DNA from: Roseomonas sp. HF4
Lineage (GTDB): Bacteria; Pseudomonadota; Alphaproteobacteria; Acetobacterales; Acetobacteraceae
DNA: 64,000 nucleotides
NCBI RefSeq assembly: GCF_005222755.1
Contig: NZ_STGD01000011.1
Coordinates: forward strand, 62,001-126,000
Direction: 5' to 3'
The number at the start of each line of letters is the position of its first letter. Within the stretch, counting starts at the first letter, position 1. Under the pieces are notes generated by a model. The model ran no database searches. It was not told the origin of the DNA and worked only from the letters and a program-made list of their open reading frames with translations. Shown in pieces: positions 31,753-43,768 of this stretch. The position numbers and the translations under genes are program-made.

Positions 31753-32520
31753 ATGGATCTCCTGCTCGGCCACCTGCCCGCCATGGGCGCGATCCTCGGC
31801 ATCGCAGCCGCCGCGGTGCTGGGCGGGCTGTCGCGCGGGTTCTCCGGATTCGGCGCCGCGCTGGTCTTCGTGCCCCTGGCCTCGGCCGCCGTGGGGCCCA
31901 AGGCGGCGGTGCCGGTGCTGGCGCTGCTCGAAAGCGTCTCCTGCCTAGCGTTCCTGCCCGGCGCCTGGCCCCGCGCGGCGCGGCGGGAGGTCGCGATCAT
32001 GGCGGCGGCCGCGATCTGCGCCGTGCCGGTGGGCGCCATCATCCTGGCCCTGACCGACCCGGTCGCGCTGCGCTGGGCGCTGGCCGGCCTCGTGCTCCTG
32101 GCGGTGGCGGTTCTGGCCTCCGGCTGGCGCTACAGGGGGCCCGATTCGGTGTCGGCGGTGCTCGGCGTCGGCGCGGCCGGCGGCCTCATGAGCGGCACAG
32201 CGATGCTGGGTGGCATCGCGCCGGCGGTGTGGTGGTTCGGCCGCTCGGCCGCCGCGGCGACGATGCGGGCGAACATGAACCTCTATTTCGCCATCCTGAC
32301 CGTCGCGGTGGTGGCGGCCTATGCCTGGAGCGGGCTGTTCGGATGGGAGACGGCCTGGCTCGCGCTGGCCGCCGGGCCGTCCTACGCGGCGGGGCTCTGG
32401 GGTGGCACCGCCCTGTTCGGCCTGGCGAGCGAACGGGTCTTCCGCCGCGCCGGCTACGCGCTGATCCTGGCCGCCGCCGTTCTCGGCCTGCCGCTATGGG
32501 ATCCGCTCACGGGCCGATGA
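31753..32520 (+). CDS. TauE/SafE family membrane permease
   Basis: 255 residues with about eight hydrophobic segments. The N-terminal GGLSRGFSGFGAALVFVPL and the internal repeat copy GGLMSGTAMLGGIAPAVWW are the family signature. TauE/SafE proteins export or import sulfoacetate, sulfite and related organic anions. The start at 31753 (MDLLLGHLPAMG) is chosen because upstream codons overlap the cytochrome remnant and have no membrane character. It overlaps the convergent RraA gene by 14 bases. A second family member lies at 58572. Confidence 0.85.
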   Translation: MDLLLGHLPAMGAILGIAAAAVLGGLSRGFSGFGAALVFVPLASAAVGPKAAVPVLALLESVSCLAFLPGAWPRAARREVAIMAAAAICAVPVGAIILALTDPVALRWALAGLVLLAVAVLASGWRYRGPDSVSAVLGVGAAGGLMSGTAMLGGIAPAVWWFGRSAAAATMRANMNLYFAILTVAVVAAYAWSGLFGWETAWLALAAGPSYAAGLWGGTALFGLASERVFRRAGYALILAAAVLGLPLWDPLTGR

Positions 32521-33193
32521 CGCGCGCGGCGGCGACGACGGCCCGGATGCGGTCGGTGGCGGTCGCGCCGGCCGCGACGGCAGCCACGGCCTTTGCCTCG
32601 GCCGCCCGCACGGCGGCGAGGCGCTCAAGCACCTCCTCCGCGCGGTCGAGCGGCACGACCACCACGCCGTCGGCGTCGCCCACGATGATGTCGCCCGGCC
32701 TGACGTGCTGGCCGCCCAGCGTGACCGGCGCCCCCACCACCCCCGGGCCGTTCGCGGCCGGGGAGGCCGGCATGATGCCCGCGGCGAAGACCGGCAGGCC
32801 GGCCGCGACGATGCCCGCGCGGTCGCGCGCCTGCCCGTCGGTCACGAAGGCGGCCACGCCCTTGTTCTTCATCATCCCGGCCACGAGGTCGCCGACCACT
32901 GCGGTCGCGGCATAGCCGTCGTTCGCGGCGACGATCACGTCGCCCGGCTCGGCCTCGGCCAGCGCGCCGTAGACGCCGACGATGTCGGCCGGATAGGCGA
33001 GGGCGGTCAAGGCCGGCCCGCAGAAGACGGCATTGTCCGGGTCCATCGGCTTGATGCGGTGGTCGAGCGCGCCGCGCCCGTCCATGGCGTCCGCGAGGTG
33101 TGACGTCTGCGCGCCGCGGAACGCGGCGATCAGCGCCGCGTCCGGGCGCCGGTGGCCGCGATGGATGGTCAGCAGCGGCGGGTTGTCGAGCAT
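32507..33193 (-). CDS. RraA family protein (HMG/CHA aldolase-like)
   Basis: 228 residues. The RraA fold is seen in SHLADAMDGRGALDHRIKP, the metal/substrate pair in TDGQARDRAGI, and the C-terminal VRPGDIIVGDADGVVVVP. Family members cleave 4-hydroxy-4-methyl-2-oxoglutarate or decarboxylate oxaloacetate; others inhibit RNase E. The conserved R-x-D pair supports the aldolase type. The start MLDNPPLLTIHRG at 33193 follows AAGGGGAAGCGCC. No protocatechuate meta-cleavage genes are adjacent. Confidence 0.85.
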   Translation of the reverse strand: MLDNPPLLTIHRGHRRPDAALIAAFRGAQTSHLADAMDGRGALDHRIKPMDPDNAVFCGPALTALAYPADIVGVYGALAEAEPGDVIVAANDGYAATAVVGDLVAGMMKNKGVAAFVTDGQARDRAGIVAAGLPVFAAGIMPASPAANGPGVVGAPVTLGGQHVRPGDIIVGDADGVVVVPLDRAEEVLERLAAVRAAEAKAVAAVAAGATATDRIRAVVAAARVIGP

Positions 33194-33251
33194 GGCGCTT
33201 CCCCTTGGTTCGGGTGGATGCTCGCGCGCGGAGCCCCGGCCGTCCAGCGGG

Positions 33252-34442
33252 TCAGCGCCGCAGAAGGACGGCGGCGGCGGCCACCTGCAGCACCAGGGCG
33301 GCCACAGCGACCGCGCCATCCCCCGCAGCGTCGCGCAGCGCGCCAAAAAGTCCAGGCGCGAAGGCATAGAACGCCTGGTTCAGGGCGGTGACGGCGGCGA
33401 CGACCGCCGCGACCTCGGCCGGCGGCCATTCCGCCTGGGCAATCAGCGGCGGCAGGGAGAGCAGGTTGCCGAGCCCGAGCCCGAACAGCGCGCAGGCGAG
33501 CAGAAGCAGCGGCGCGCTGGTGCCGCCCGCGACCAGCAGCGCGCCGGAGCCCACGGCCTGCACCAGGAAGTTCACGACCGCCACGGGGCGCCGGTCGCCC
33601 CCCGTCGGCAGCAGCCAGCCGACGATGGTGCGGCCCGCCACGGCGCAGGCGGTCGCCAGGCTGAGCGCCCAGCCCGCCCCCTGTGGCCCGAGCGCCGGCG
33701 CCAGCAGGGAAAACAGCTGCGACAGCAGCCCCATCTGCGCCATCAGGCCGAGGGCGAAGGCGAGGGAGAGGCTGCGAAAGGCGGGCTGGGCCCGCAGCCG
33801 TTTGGGCGGCACGCGCGGTGGCGGCGGGGCGGGCGGCGCCGCCGCGCCATCGGGGTGGAGCCCCATTGCGGCCGGGTCAGGCCGGAACCAGCGCCCGGCT
33901 ATCGGCCAGAGCGCCAGCAGGCCGGTCGCGCCGATCAGCGCGGCCGCCGCAGGGAAGCCGAGCCAGGCGATCAGCGCCGCCCAGAGCGGGACGAACAGGA
34001 TTCCGCCCATCGAGGCGCCATTGTAGGCCATGGCGAGCGCGGCCGGGCGGCGGCGCTCGAACCAGGGCGCCACCAGCGCGTTGATCGCGGCGCCGCTCGT
34101 CACCGCCCAGCCGCAGGCGGTCAGCAGCGCCGCGGCGGGCAGCAGCCAGGGTGTCGGCGCCGCGGCCCAGGCGACGGCGCCCAGGGCGGCGAAGGCCACC
34201 CCCGCCCGGGTGACGGCGACCGGCCCGAATCGCGCGTGCAGCGCCGGCAGGCGCGTGACCATCGCGGCGCTGGCCAGGAAGTGCAGGGTGATGGCGCCGG
34301 AGACGGCGGCGACCGACCAGCCGCGCTCCTCGGTGAGGGCGTGGAGCCAGACGCCGGGCCCGTAGAACCCGATGCCCCAGGCGAAGGCGGCCAGTGCGAA
34401 GGCCGCCCCCACCACCTGCCAGCCGAAGAAGCCACCTGCCAT
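33252..34442 (-). CDS. major facilitator superfamily transporter
   Basis: 396 residues with twelve predicted membrane helices in two halves separated by a Pro-rich cytoplasmic linker (APPAPPPPRVPPKRL, near residue 205). The N-terminus GWQVVGAAFALAAFAWGIGFYGPGV fits the monocarboxylate/OFA-like group. Substrate unknown. It starts about 150 bases from atpH and points away from it. Confidence 0.85.
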   Translation of the reverse strand: MAGGFFGWQVVGAAFALAAFAWGIGFYGPGVWLHALTEERGWSVAAVSGAITLHFLASAAMVTRLPALHARFGPVAVTRAGVAFAALGAVAWAAAPTPWLLPAAALLTACGWAVTSGAAINALVAPWFERRRPAALAMAYNGASMGGILFVPLWAALIAWLGFPAAAALIGATGLLALWPIAGRWFRPDPAAMGLHPDGAAAPPAPPPPRVPPKRLRAQPAFRSLSLAFALGLMAQMGLLSQLFSLLAPALGPQGAGWALSLATACAVAGRTIVGWLLPTGGDRRPVAVVNFLVQAVGSGALLVAGGTSAPLLLLACALFGLGLGNLLSLPPLIAQAEWPPAEVAAVVAAVTALNQAFYAFAPGLFGALRDAAGDGAVAVAALVLQVAAAAVLLRR

Positions 34443-34489
34443 CTACGGCATCGTTGCACGGACCGCGGCGGAAATCTCGGCGGGTCAGG

Positions 34490-34518
34490 TTGCGGTGCGG
34501 CAATCGCTATGTTAAGCG
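34490..34518 (+). promoter_or_regulatory. weak candidate promoter of atpHAGDC
   Basis: TTGCGG (34490-34495), 17-base spacer, TAAGCG (34513-34518), 75 bases before atpH. It lies in the 151-bp space between the divergent MFS gene and the ATPase operon. Motif resemblance only. Confidence 0.25.
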
Positions 34519-34593
34519 CCCGCCGCCGCCGGAGGACGCCTTCGCGCGGCCCTGCGCCGTGGCGCGCAACCAGGAACAGGACCGGGATCGCTC

Positions 34594-35193
34594 GTGGCCG
34601 CCGAGACCATCCAGACCGCCTCTCTCTCCACGCCGAACACCGTCGGCGCGCCTGCGCGCTATGCCCAGGCGCTGCTCGGGCTGGCCGACGACATGCGCAA
34701 GGACGAACCGGGCGCCGTCGACCGCATCGCCGCCGACCTCGAGGGCCTGTTCGGCCTCTGGCGCGACGATGCCGGATTCCGGGACTTCATCGCAGATCCT
34801 CGCCTCGATGGCGCCAAGCAGCGCGCAGGGATGTTCGCCATCCTCGATCGTGCCGGCATCGGCACCGAGGTCCGCAACCTTGTCGGCGTCATGATCGTGA
34901 ACCGGCGCCTCGCGGCGCTGCCCGCGGTGGCGCAAGCCTTCGGCGCGCTGCTCGCGGAACGCCGCGGCCAGCAGACGGCCGAGGTCGTGACCGCCCATCC
35001 GCTGACGGACACGCAGCGCGCGCAGATCACGGCGCGCCTGACCGAGGCCGGCTTCTCCGGAATCCGGCTGTCCGAGGGCGTCGACGCATCCATCCTTGGC
35101 GGCCTGATCGTGCGGATCGGGTCCCGCCTTTATGACAACAGCATCAAGTCCAAGCTGCAGCGCCTGCAGTACGCGATGAAAGGGGCCGCCTGA
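34594..35193 (+). CDS. atpH: F1 ATP synthase delta subunit
   Basis: 199 residues with a GTG start. Links F1 to the peripheral stalk. The N-terminal helical bundle ([23 protein letters not shown]) and the C-terminal domain with [26 protein letters not shown] are diagnostic. First gene of the five-gene F1 operon. The alphaproteobacterial F0 genes (atpBEF) are normally in a separate operon, and none is present here. Confidence 0.95.
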   Translation: MAAETIQTASLSTPNTVGAPARYAQALLGLADDMRKDEPGAVDRIAADLEGLFGLWRDDAGFRDFIADPRLDGAKQRAGMFAILDRAGIGTEVRNLVGVMIVNRRLAALPAVAQAFGALLAERRGQQTAEVVTAHPLTDTQRAQITARLTEAGFSGIRLSEGVDASILGGLIVRIGSRLYDNSIKSKLQRLQYAMKGAA

Positions 35194-35195
35194 CC

Positions 35196-36728
<1,533 letters not shown>

Positions 36729-36753
36729 TCGCGCACGCCGCGGGGAGCGACCC

Positions 36754-39134
<2,381 letters not shown>

Positions 39135-39298
39135 TTCCTGCCCCCAGGCGCCGGGCGGGCGGCATCGTCCGCCCGCGGCTTCGCCTGGGTGATGAAGGTC
39201 GAGAGTTGACGGCGCCGGCCCCTGTGCGGCCGGATCCGGACAGGGCGCGCCTGGCCTGCCGGCCCGCGTCGATTTCGATGTCGTAGGGGATTGCCCGG

Positions 39299-39712
39299 AT
39301 GGCCACCTTCCAGCTCGAGTTCGTCTCCCCCGAGAAGCTGCTGCTCTCCCGGCCTGTGGAGATGGCGGTGCTGCCCGCCGCGGAAGGCGAGATGGGCGTG
39401 CTGCCCGGCCACGCACCGATGATCGTCGCCCTGCGCGGCGGCGTGATCTCGGTGCGCGAAGGCGGCCAGGAAACCGAGCGCCTCTATGTCCCGGGCGGCT
39501 TCGCCGAAGTCACGCCGACCCGCGTGACCATCCTTGCCGACGAGGCGACGCCCGTCGCGCAATTGTCCCGCGCCGATGCCGAGGCGCGCATCGCGGAGTG
39601 CGAGAAGGCCTATGCCGAGGCGGCCGTCGAGGCCACGCCGGAGAAGCGCGACGCCGCGATGGCGCGGCTGCTCTCGGCGCGCGCCATGCTCGCCGCCGCG
39701 GAAGCCGTCTGA
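39299..39712 (+). CDS. atpC: F1 ATP synthase epsilon subunit
   Basis: 137 residues. N-terminal beta-sandwich (FQLEFVSPEKLLLSRPVEM, EGEMGVLPGHAPM) and a C-terminal helical hairpin; regulates rotation and ATP hydrolysis. It is separated from atpD by 164 bp, wider than elsewhere in the operon. That spacer contains a stem GCGGGCGG/CCGCCCGC (about 39155-39177), a possible processing or partial termination site. Confidence 0.94.
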   Translation: MATFQLEFVSPEKLLLSRPVEMAVLPAAEGEMGVLPGHAPMIVALRGGVISVREGGQETERLYVPGGFAEVTPTRVTILADEATPVAQLSRADAEARIAECEKAYAEAAVEATPEKRDAAMARLLSARAMLAAAEAV

Positions 39713-39908
39713 CCCGCCGGGGCTGACGCGGCCGATCCAGGGCGCCAGCCACCCCCGGTTGCCGTCCGATGCGGGGTGTCCCGCGCGCAACGCTGACGCC
39801 GCCATGTGACGATGCGCCTTGAATCCGCCACGGCGCGGGCGAAAATCGGTTTGCGCCAGGCCCGGATGACGTCCGCCGTGCCTTCGCGACCCTTCCCACG
39901 AGGTTGGC

Positions 39909-40769
39909 ATGAAGCACTGGCATATCGACGAAGTGGGCTGGGACCGGTTCGACGCGTCCAAGGTCGATCCGGAGATCGTGCCGCTCGTGAAGGCCGCCGC
40001 GATGGTGGAGCGCAACGCGGCCGACTACGTGACCTACCTGTCGCGCGTGTTCCACGACGACCCTGACTTCAAGGCCGCCGCCGAGCACTGGGGTGTCGAG
40101 GAAACCCAGCACGGCGATGCCCTTGGCCGCTGGGGCGAGATCGCCGATCCGGGCTGGGACTTCCAGGCCGCTTTCGCGCGCTATCGCGCCGGCTACCAGG
40201 TGCAGCTCGACGCAGATGCCTCGATCCGCGGCTCGCGCAGCGGGGAACTGATCGCGCGCTGTATGGTCGAGACCGGCACGTCCTCCTACTACACCGCGCT
40301 GGCGGAGGCGACCGACGAGCCCGCGCTGAAGCAGGTGTGCAAGCTGATCGCGGCGGACGAGTACCGGCATTTCAAGCTGTTTTACGACCACCTGCGCCGC
40401 TACCTGGCGCGCGAGAACCTGTCCTTCCCGCGCCGGCTGCGCGTGGCGCTCGGCCGGATCGGCGAAAGCGAGGATGACGAGCTCGCCTATGCCTTCCATT
40501 GCGGCAACGAGCCCGAGGGCACGCCCTACGACCACGACCGCTGCATCAGCGGCTACATGGGGCGGGCCATGTCCTTCTATCGCTTCCGCCACATCGAGCG
40601 CGGCATGGGCATGATCTTCAAGTCGATCGGGCTCGAGCCGCGCGGGCGGATGGCGGACATTGCCGCCAAGGGCGCCTGGCGGCTGCTGCAATGGCGGCGG
40701 GACCGCTACCAGGCCGCGCTCCGGCGCGAAGCGAACGAGAACATGGCGGCCCCGGCGCGCGCGGCCTGA
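39909..40769 (+). CDS. ferritin-like diiron protein of unknown function
   Basis: 286 residues. The four-helix diiron pattern is complete: E34, E65-x-x-H68 (EETQH), E121 and E151-x-x-H154 (ADEYRHF), spaced as in ferritin/rubrerythrin-like oxidases. There is no signal peptide; C-terminal helices are basic (WRLLQWRRDRYQ). Such proteins bind two irons and may act as oxidases, hydroxylases or iron stores; nothing here tells which. It starts 196 bp after atpC, in a spacer where I see no gene, and lies upstream of the ornithine decarboxylase region. Confidence 0.7.
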   Translation: MKHWHIDEVGWDRFDASKVDPEIVPLVKAAAMVERNAADYVTYLSRVFHDDPDFKAAAEHWGVEETQHGDALGRWGEIADPGWDFQAAFARYRAGYQVQLDADASIRGSRSGELIARCMVETGTSSYYTALAEATDEPALKQVCKLIAADEYRHFKLFYDHLRRYLARENLSFPRRLRVALGRIGESEDDELAYAFHCGNEPEGTPYDHDRCISGYMGRAMSFYRFRHIERGMGMIFKSIGLEPRGRMADIAAKGAWRLLQWRRDRYQAALRREANENMAAPARAA

Positions 40770-40920
40770 ACGGCGGCGCCGCGCCGACCGGGAAGCTTCC
40801 TGCGATTCGCGACGGCGGCGAGCCGAAACTCCCGGCAGTCCGGGGCGCGCCGGGCACATTTTCCGGACAATCCCGCGGGCGTGAGAAAAAACTTCGGCCC
40901 GCTTGCGAATTTCGCTTTGC
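40770..40920. other. intergenic stretch without a gene
   Basis: First part of the 377-bp gap between the ferritin-like gene and the decarboxylase. It contains no credible ORF. AT-rich patches (ACATTTTCCGGACAAT, GAGAAAAAACTTCGG) stand out from the GC-rich background and may belong to the promoter region of the decarboxylase. Confidence 0.4.
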
Positions 40921-41146
40921 TCGCGGGGCGTCAGCGCGTATAGCCCCGCGCAGACGCAGTACGCACGTGCCTCTGGCCCCCGGCCCCACACGGCCAAAGG
41001 GTTTACGCAACGACGTCAAGCGTTCTGGCAACCCCGTCCGGCCCCTGCCGGGCGGCTCAATTTGGTCGCTGGTTCGTTCGACCGTTTCGTCAACCTTTGG
41101 GCCGTCGCCTGGACAGGCGGCCCTCCGGAGCCTGAGGAGTGTGGCG
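40915..41146 (+). promoter_or_regulatory. structured 5' leader of the ornithine decarboxylase, possible speF-type RNA
   Basis: A candidate promoter TTGCTC-N16-TATAGC (about 40917-40944) overlaps the perfect stem CGCGGGGC/GCCCCGCG (40922-40929, 40943-40950). Downstream are a 9-bp stem CCGTCCGGC-CCCT-GCCGGGCGG (41034-41055), a small stem GGTCG/CGACC, and GGGC...CGCCT-GGAC-AGGCG-GCCC just before the ribosome site GAGGAGT. Alphaproteobacterial ornithine decarboxylase genes often have the cis-regulatory speF RNA upstream; that this is one is inference. Confidence 0.35.
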
Positions 41147-42277
41147 ATGACCCCGAAGATCGCCGAGTTCTTGCGCGACCATGCGCCCGCGACCCCATGC
41201 CTCGTCCTCGACGTGGACCGGGTCGAGGAGAATTATCGGCGCCTCACGGCGGCACTGCCGCTCGCGCGCGTCTACTACGCCGTGAAGGCGAACCCGGCCG
41301 CGCCGATCCTCGAACGCCTGACCGCGCTCGGCTCGTCCTTCGACGCCGCATCGTGGGAGGAGGTCGAGGCCTGCCTCGCAGCGGGCGCGGAGCCCGACGC
41401 GATCTCCTACGGCAACACCATCAAGAAGGTCTCGGCCATCCGTGCGGCGCACGAGGCCGGCGTCACCATGTTCGCGTTCGACAGCGAGGCGGAGCTTCTG
41501 AAGCTCGCCCGCCACGCCCCGGGCGCGCGCGTCTATTGCCGCATCCTGGTCGAGAACAAGGGCGCGGAATGGCCGCTCAGCCGCAAGTTCGGCTGCGAGC
41601 TGGACATGGCGCGCGACCTGATGGTGCAGGCGGCCGAGCTTGGTCTCGACCCCTATGGCATATCGTTCCATGTCGGCAGCCAGCAGACCAGCACCGCCGC
41701 CTATGAGGGCGCCATCGCGCGGGTCGCGATGCTGTTCACCGACCTCAAGGAAGCGGGCGTCAAGCTGCGCATGGTGAACCTCGGCGGCGGCTACCCGGTG
41801 CGTTACCGCGCCGAGGTGCCCGCCATCGACGATTTCGGTATGGCCATCATGGGCGCCATGACGAAGCATTTCGGCAACGACCTGCCCGAGATGGTGATCG
41901 AGCCCGGCCGCTTCATGGTGGGCGATGCCGGCGTGGTCAGCAGCGAGGTCGTGCTCGTCTCCCGCAAGGGCAAGGACGACCCGGTGCGCTGGGTCTATCT
42001 CGACATCGGCCGCTTCGGCGGCCTGGCCGAGACCGAGGGCGAGGCGATCAAGTACGCCTTCCGCACCCCGCATGACGGGGCCGAAGAAGGCCCGGTCACG
42101 ATCGCCGGCCCGACCTGCGACAGCACCGACACGCTGTACGAGAAGTCGAACTACCGCCTGCCGCTCGCGCTCGACTGCGGCGACAGGGTGGAGCTGCTCT
42201 CGACCGGTGCCTACGTCACGACCTATGCCGCGCAGGGCTTCAACGGCTTCCGGCCGCTCGCCGAACATTACGTCTGA
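41147..42277 (+). CDS. ornithine decarboxylase (alanine racemase-fold, PLP)
   Basis: 376 residues, the typical length of alphaproteobacterial fold-III ODC. Forms putrescine from ornithine. PLP lysine K47 in YYAVKANP, HVGSQQ histidine, glycine loop NLGGGYPV, EPGRFMVG, and the substrate-site Cys/Asp in GPTCDSTDTLYE. The C-terminal YAAQGFNGF also fits ODC better than diaminopimelate decarboxylase. The ATG follows GAGGAGTGTGGCG. The stop TGA is merged with the left end of repeat copy B (TGATACC). Confidence 0.88.
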   Translation: MTPKIAEFLRDHAPATPCLVLDVDRVEENYRRLTAALPLARVYYAVKANPAAPILERLTALGSSFDAASWEEVEACLAAGAEPDAISYGNTIKKVSAIRAAHEAGVTMFAFDSEAELLKLARHAPGARVYCRILVENKGAEWPLSRKFGCELDMARDLMVQAAELGLDPYGISFHVGSQQTSTAAYEGAIARVAMLFTDLKEAGVKLRMVNLGGGYPVRYRAEVPAIDDFGMAIMGAMTKHFGNDLPEMVIEPGRFMVGDAGVVSSEVVLVSRKGKDDPVRWVYLDIGRFGGLAETEGEAIKYAFRTPHDGAEEGPVTIAGPTCDSTDTLYEKSNYRLPLALDCGDRVELLSTGAYVTTYAAQGFNGFRPLAEHYV

Positions 42278-42504
42278 TACCCGGCGGACCAGGTTCAGAC
42301 CTCCGGCCCGAAGGGCCGGGCGCCCGAACGGACGCCGCGGCCTGTGCCGCGAAGCCAAGCCGCGCGGATTCGCGGCACGTCACACCGTAGGCGTGCCTTC
42401 GGCACGTCACACCGTAGGCGTGCCTTCGGCACGTCACACCGTAGGCGTGCCTTCGGCACGACGCGTCCGGGGGGACGAAGGTGAAACCTTCGTCCGCTCG
42501 GTAT
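42277..42504. repeat. interspersed hairpin-rich element, copy B, with terminal inverted repeats
   Basis: 228 bp homologous end to end with 4218-4392. Left end ATACCCGGCGGACCAGG; reverse complement of the right end ATACCGAGCGGACGAAGG. A perfect 8-bp stem GACGAAGG-TGAAA-CCTTCGTC lies at the right end. The left end begins with the last base of the decarboxylase stop codon. Compared with copy A it has two extra 27-bp units and one single-base indel. Confidence 0.78.
42376..42456. repeat. three identical 27-bp tandem units inside copy B
   Basis: Units at 42376-42402, 42403-42429 and 42430-42456 are identical, each beginning CACGTCACACCGTAGG and ending GCGTGCCTTCGG. Copy A has a single, diverged unit at the equivalent place. 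The identity suggests a recent expansion. Confidence 0.9.
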
Positions 42505-42516
42505 GAAGCGGCTCCA

Positions 42517-42564
42517 CCCGGCATTTTTCTCTTTCAATGCCGGGCAGGCCGCATAGACTGCGGC
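42517..42564. promoter_or_regulatory. two inverted repeats in front of the Lrp-type gene
   Basis: CCCGGCATT (42517-42525) and AATGCCGGG (42536-42544) are perfectly complementary around TTTCTCTTTC. GCCGCA (42548-42553) and TGCGGC (42559-42564) form a second dyad ending one base before the start codon. They could be an operator for autoregulation or, for the first, a terminator of the decarboxylase transcript. Confidence 0.45.
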
Positions 42565-42565
42565 G

Positions 42566-43036
42566 ATGGACAGCATAGACCGGAACATCTTGGTCGCGCT
42601 GCAGCATGACGGGGCCGCAGGGCTCGCGGAACTCGCGAAGGTCGCGGGGCTTTCCGTCTCCGCCACGGCGGAACGCGTGAAGCGGCTCGAGGAACGCGGG
42701 ACCATCCGCGGCTGGCGCGCTGATCTCGACCCGGCGTCCGTGGGCTGCCCGCTGCTCGCCTGGGTCTTCGTGGCGCTGCGGCCCGGCGCCAGCGACGCGA
42801 AGTTCCGTCAGGCGCTTCTGCCGCTCGACCAGGTGCTGGAATGCCATGCGGTCAGCGGCGCGTGGTCCTACATGCTCAAGCTGCGCGTGGCGGGCCTGCC
42901 GGATCTCGAGGCTTTCGTGGCGAGCGAGATCCGTCGCCAGGCCGGTGTCGAGCGGACCGAGACCCTGCTCGCCCTGGCCACCGCGAAGGAAACCGCCATG
43001 CTGCCCGTCGCCCCCCCGCATGAGGAGGAGGAGTGA
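42566..43036 (+). CDS. Lrp/AsnC family transcriptional regulator
   Basis: 156 residues. N-terminal winged helix-turn-helix beginning MDSIDRNILVALQHDG and continuing LAKVAGLSVSATAERVKRLEERGTI; C-terminal RAM/ligand domain (FRQALLPLDQVLECHAVSGAWSYML). Such proteins sense amino acids and often regulate a neighbouring gene. The ornithine decarboxylase just upstream is the obvious candidate target, but a repeat lies between them. Perfect dyads precede the start. Confidence 0.9.
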   Translation: MDSIDRNILVALQHDGAAGLAELAKVAGLSVSATAERVKRLEERGTIRGWRADLDPASVGCPLLAWVFVALRPGASDAKFRQALLPLDQVLECHAVSGAWSYMLKLRVAGLPDLEAFVASEIRRQAGVERTETLLALATAKETAMLPVAPPHEEEE

Positions 43037-43069
43037 CGCGGCCTGCCCCGCTGGTGCAGGCTGCTTGCC

Positions 43070-43738
43070 ATGAGCCGCCGCCACATGGAGGTGACGCCCG
43101 ACCTCCTGCTCCGTGCCTACGGGGCGGGCGTCTTCCCAATGGCCGAGAGCCGGCAGTCCGACCGCATCTACTGGCTCGACCCGGCCTTGCGGGGGATCCT
43201 GCCGCTCGACGACGGCTTCCACCTGCCGCGGCGGCTGCGGCGCACCGCGCTGTCCGGCCGCTTCGAGGTAACCGCCGACCGCGACTTCGCCGGCGTGATC
43301 CGCGGCTGCGCGGAACCGGCCCCCGGCCGCATGGACACCTGGATCAACCCGGAGATCGAGCGCCTGTTCTCCGAGCTGCACGGCCGCGGCGCCGCCCACT
43401 CGATTGAGACCTGGCAGGATGGGCGGCTGGTCGGCGGGCTCTATGGCGTGTCGCTCGGCGGGGCCTTCTTCGGGGAGAGCATGTTCTCCCGCGTCACGGA
43501 CGCCTCGAAGGTGGCGCTGGTGAACCTGGTGGCACGGCTCAGGCTGTGCGGCTTCGTGCTGCTGGACACCCAGTTCCTGACATCCCACCTGGCGCGCTTC
43601 GGCGCGGGGGAGATTCCGAAGGCGGAGTACAAGCGGCGCCTGGGCACGGCGCTGGAGGTGCCGGCGCGGTGGCAGGCGGACCTGCCGGCCGGCGCGGTGG
43701 AAACGGAGATCCGCGCGCTACGCGCGACCGGGGGGTAG
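43070..43738 (+). CDS. aat: leucyl/phenylalanyl-tRNA-protein transferase
   Basis: 222 residues. Adds Leu or Phe to N-terminal Arg/Lys of proteins, marking them for ClpAP degradation. Signatures: [15 protein letters not shown] near the start, the [14 protein letters not shown] segment, [34 protein letters not shown] and [16 protein letters not shown]. Cytoplasmic. A 6-bp stem CCGACG/CGTCGG (43740-43768) separates it from the convergent peptidase gene. Confidence 0.95.
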   Translation: MSRRHMEVTPDLLLRAYGAGVFPMAESRQSDRIYWLDPALRGILPLDDGFHLPRRLRRTALSGRFEVTADRDFAGVIRGCAEPAPGRMDTWINPEIERLFSELHGRGAAHSIETWQDGRLVGGLYGVSLGGAFFGESMFSRVTDASKVALVNLVARLRLCGFVLLDTQFLTSHLARFGAGEIPKAEYKRRLGTALEVPARWQADLPAGAVETEIRALRATGG

Positions 43739-43768
43739 CCCGACGACGGCTCCGCCAAACGGCGTCGG

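Noticed and set aside
31753-32520. Alternative start at 31639 or 31700 for the TauE gene
   Set aside because: 31639 adds non-membrane Arg-rich residues overlapping the cytochrome remnant; 31700 is in another frame.
41147-42277. Diaminopimelate decarboxylase assignment
   Set aside because: The CDSTDTLYE site and the 376-residue length fit ornithine decarboxylase better, and no DAP pathway gene is adjacent.
42277-42504. CRISPR-like array at the 27-bp repeats
   Set aside because: The units are directly adjacent with no spacers and no cas genes; a plain tandem repeat.
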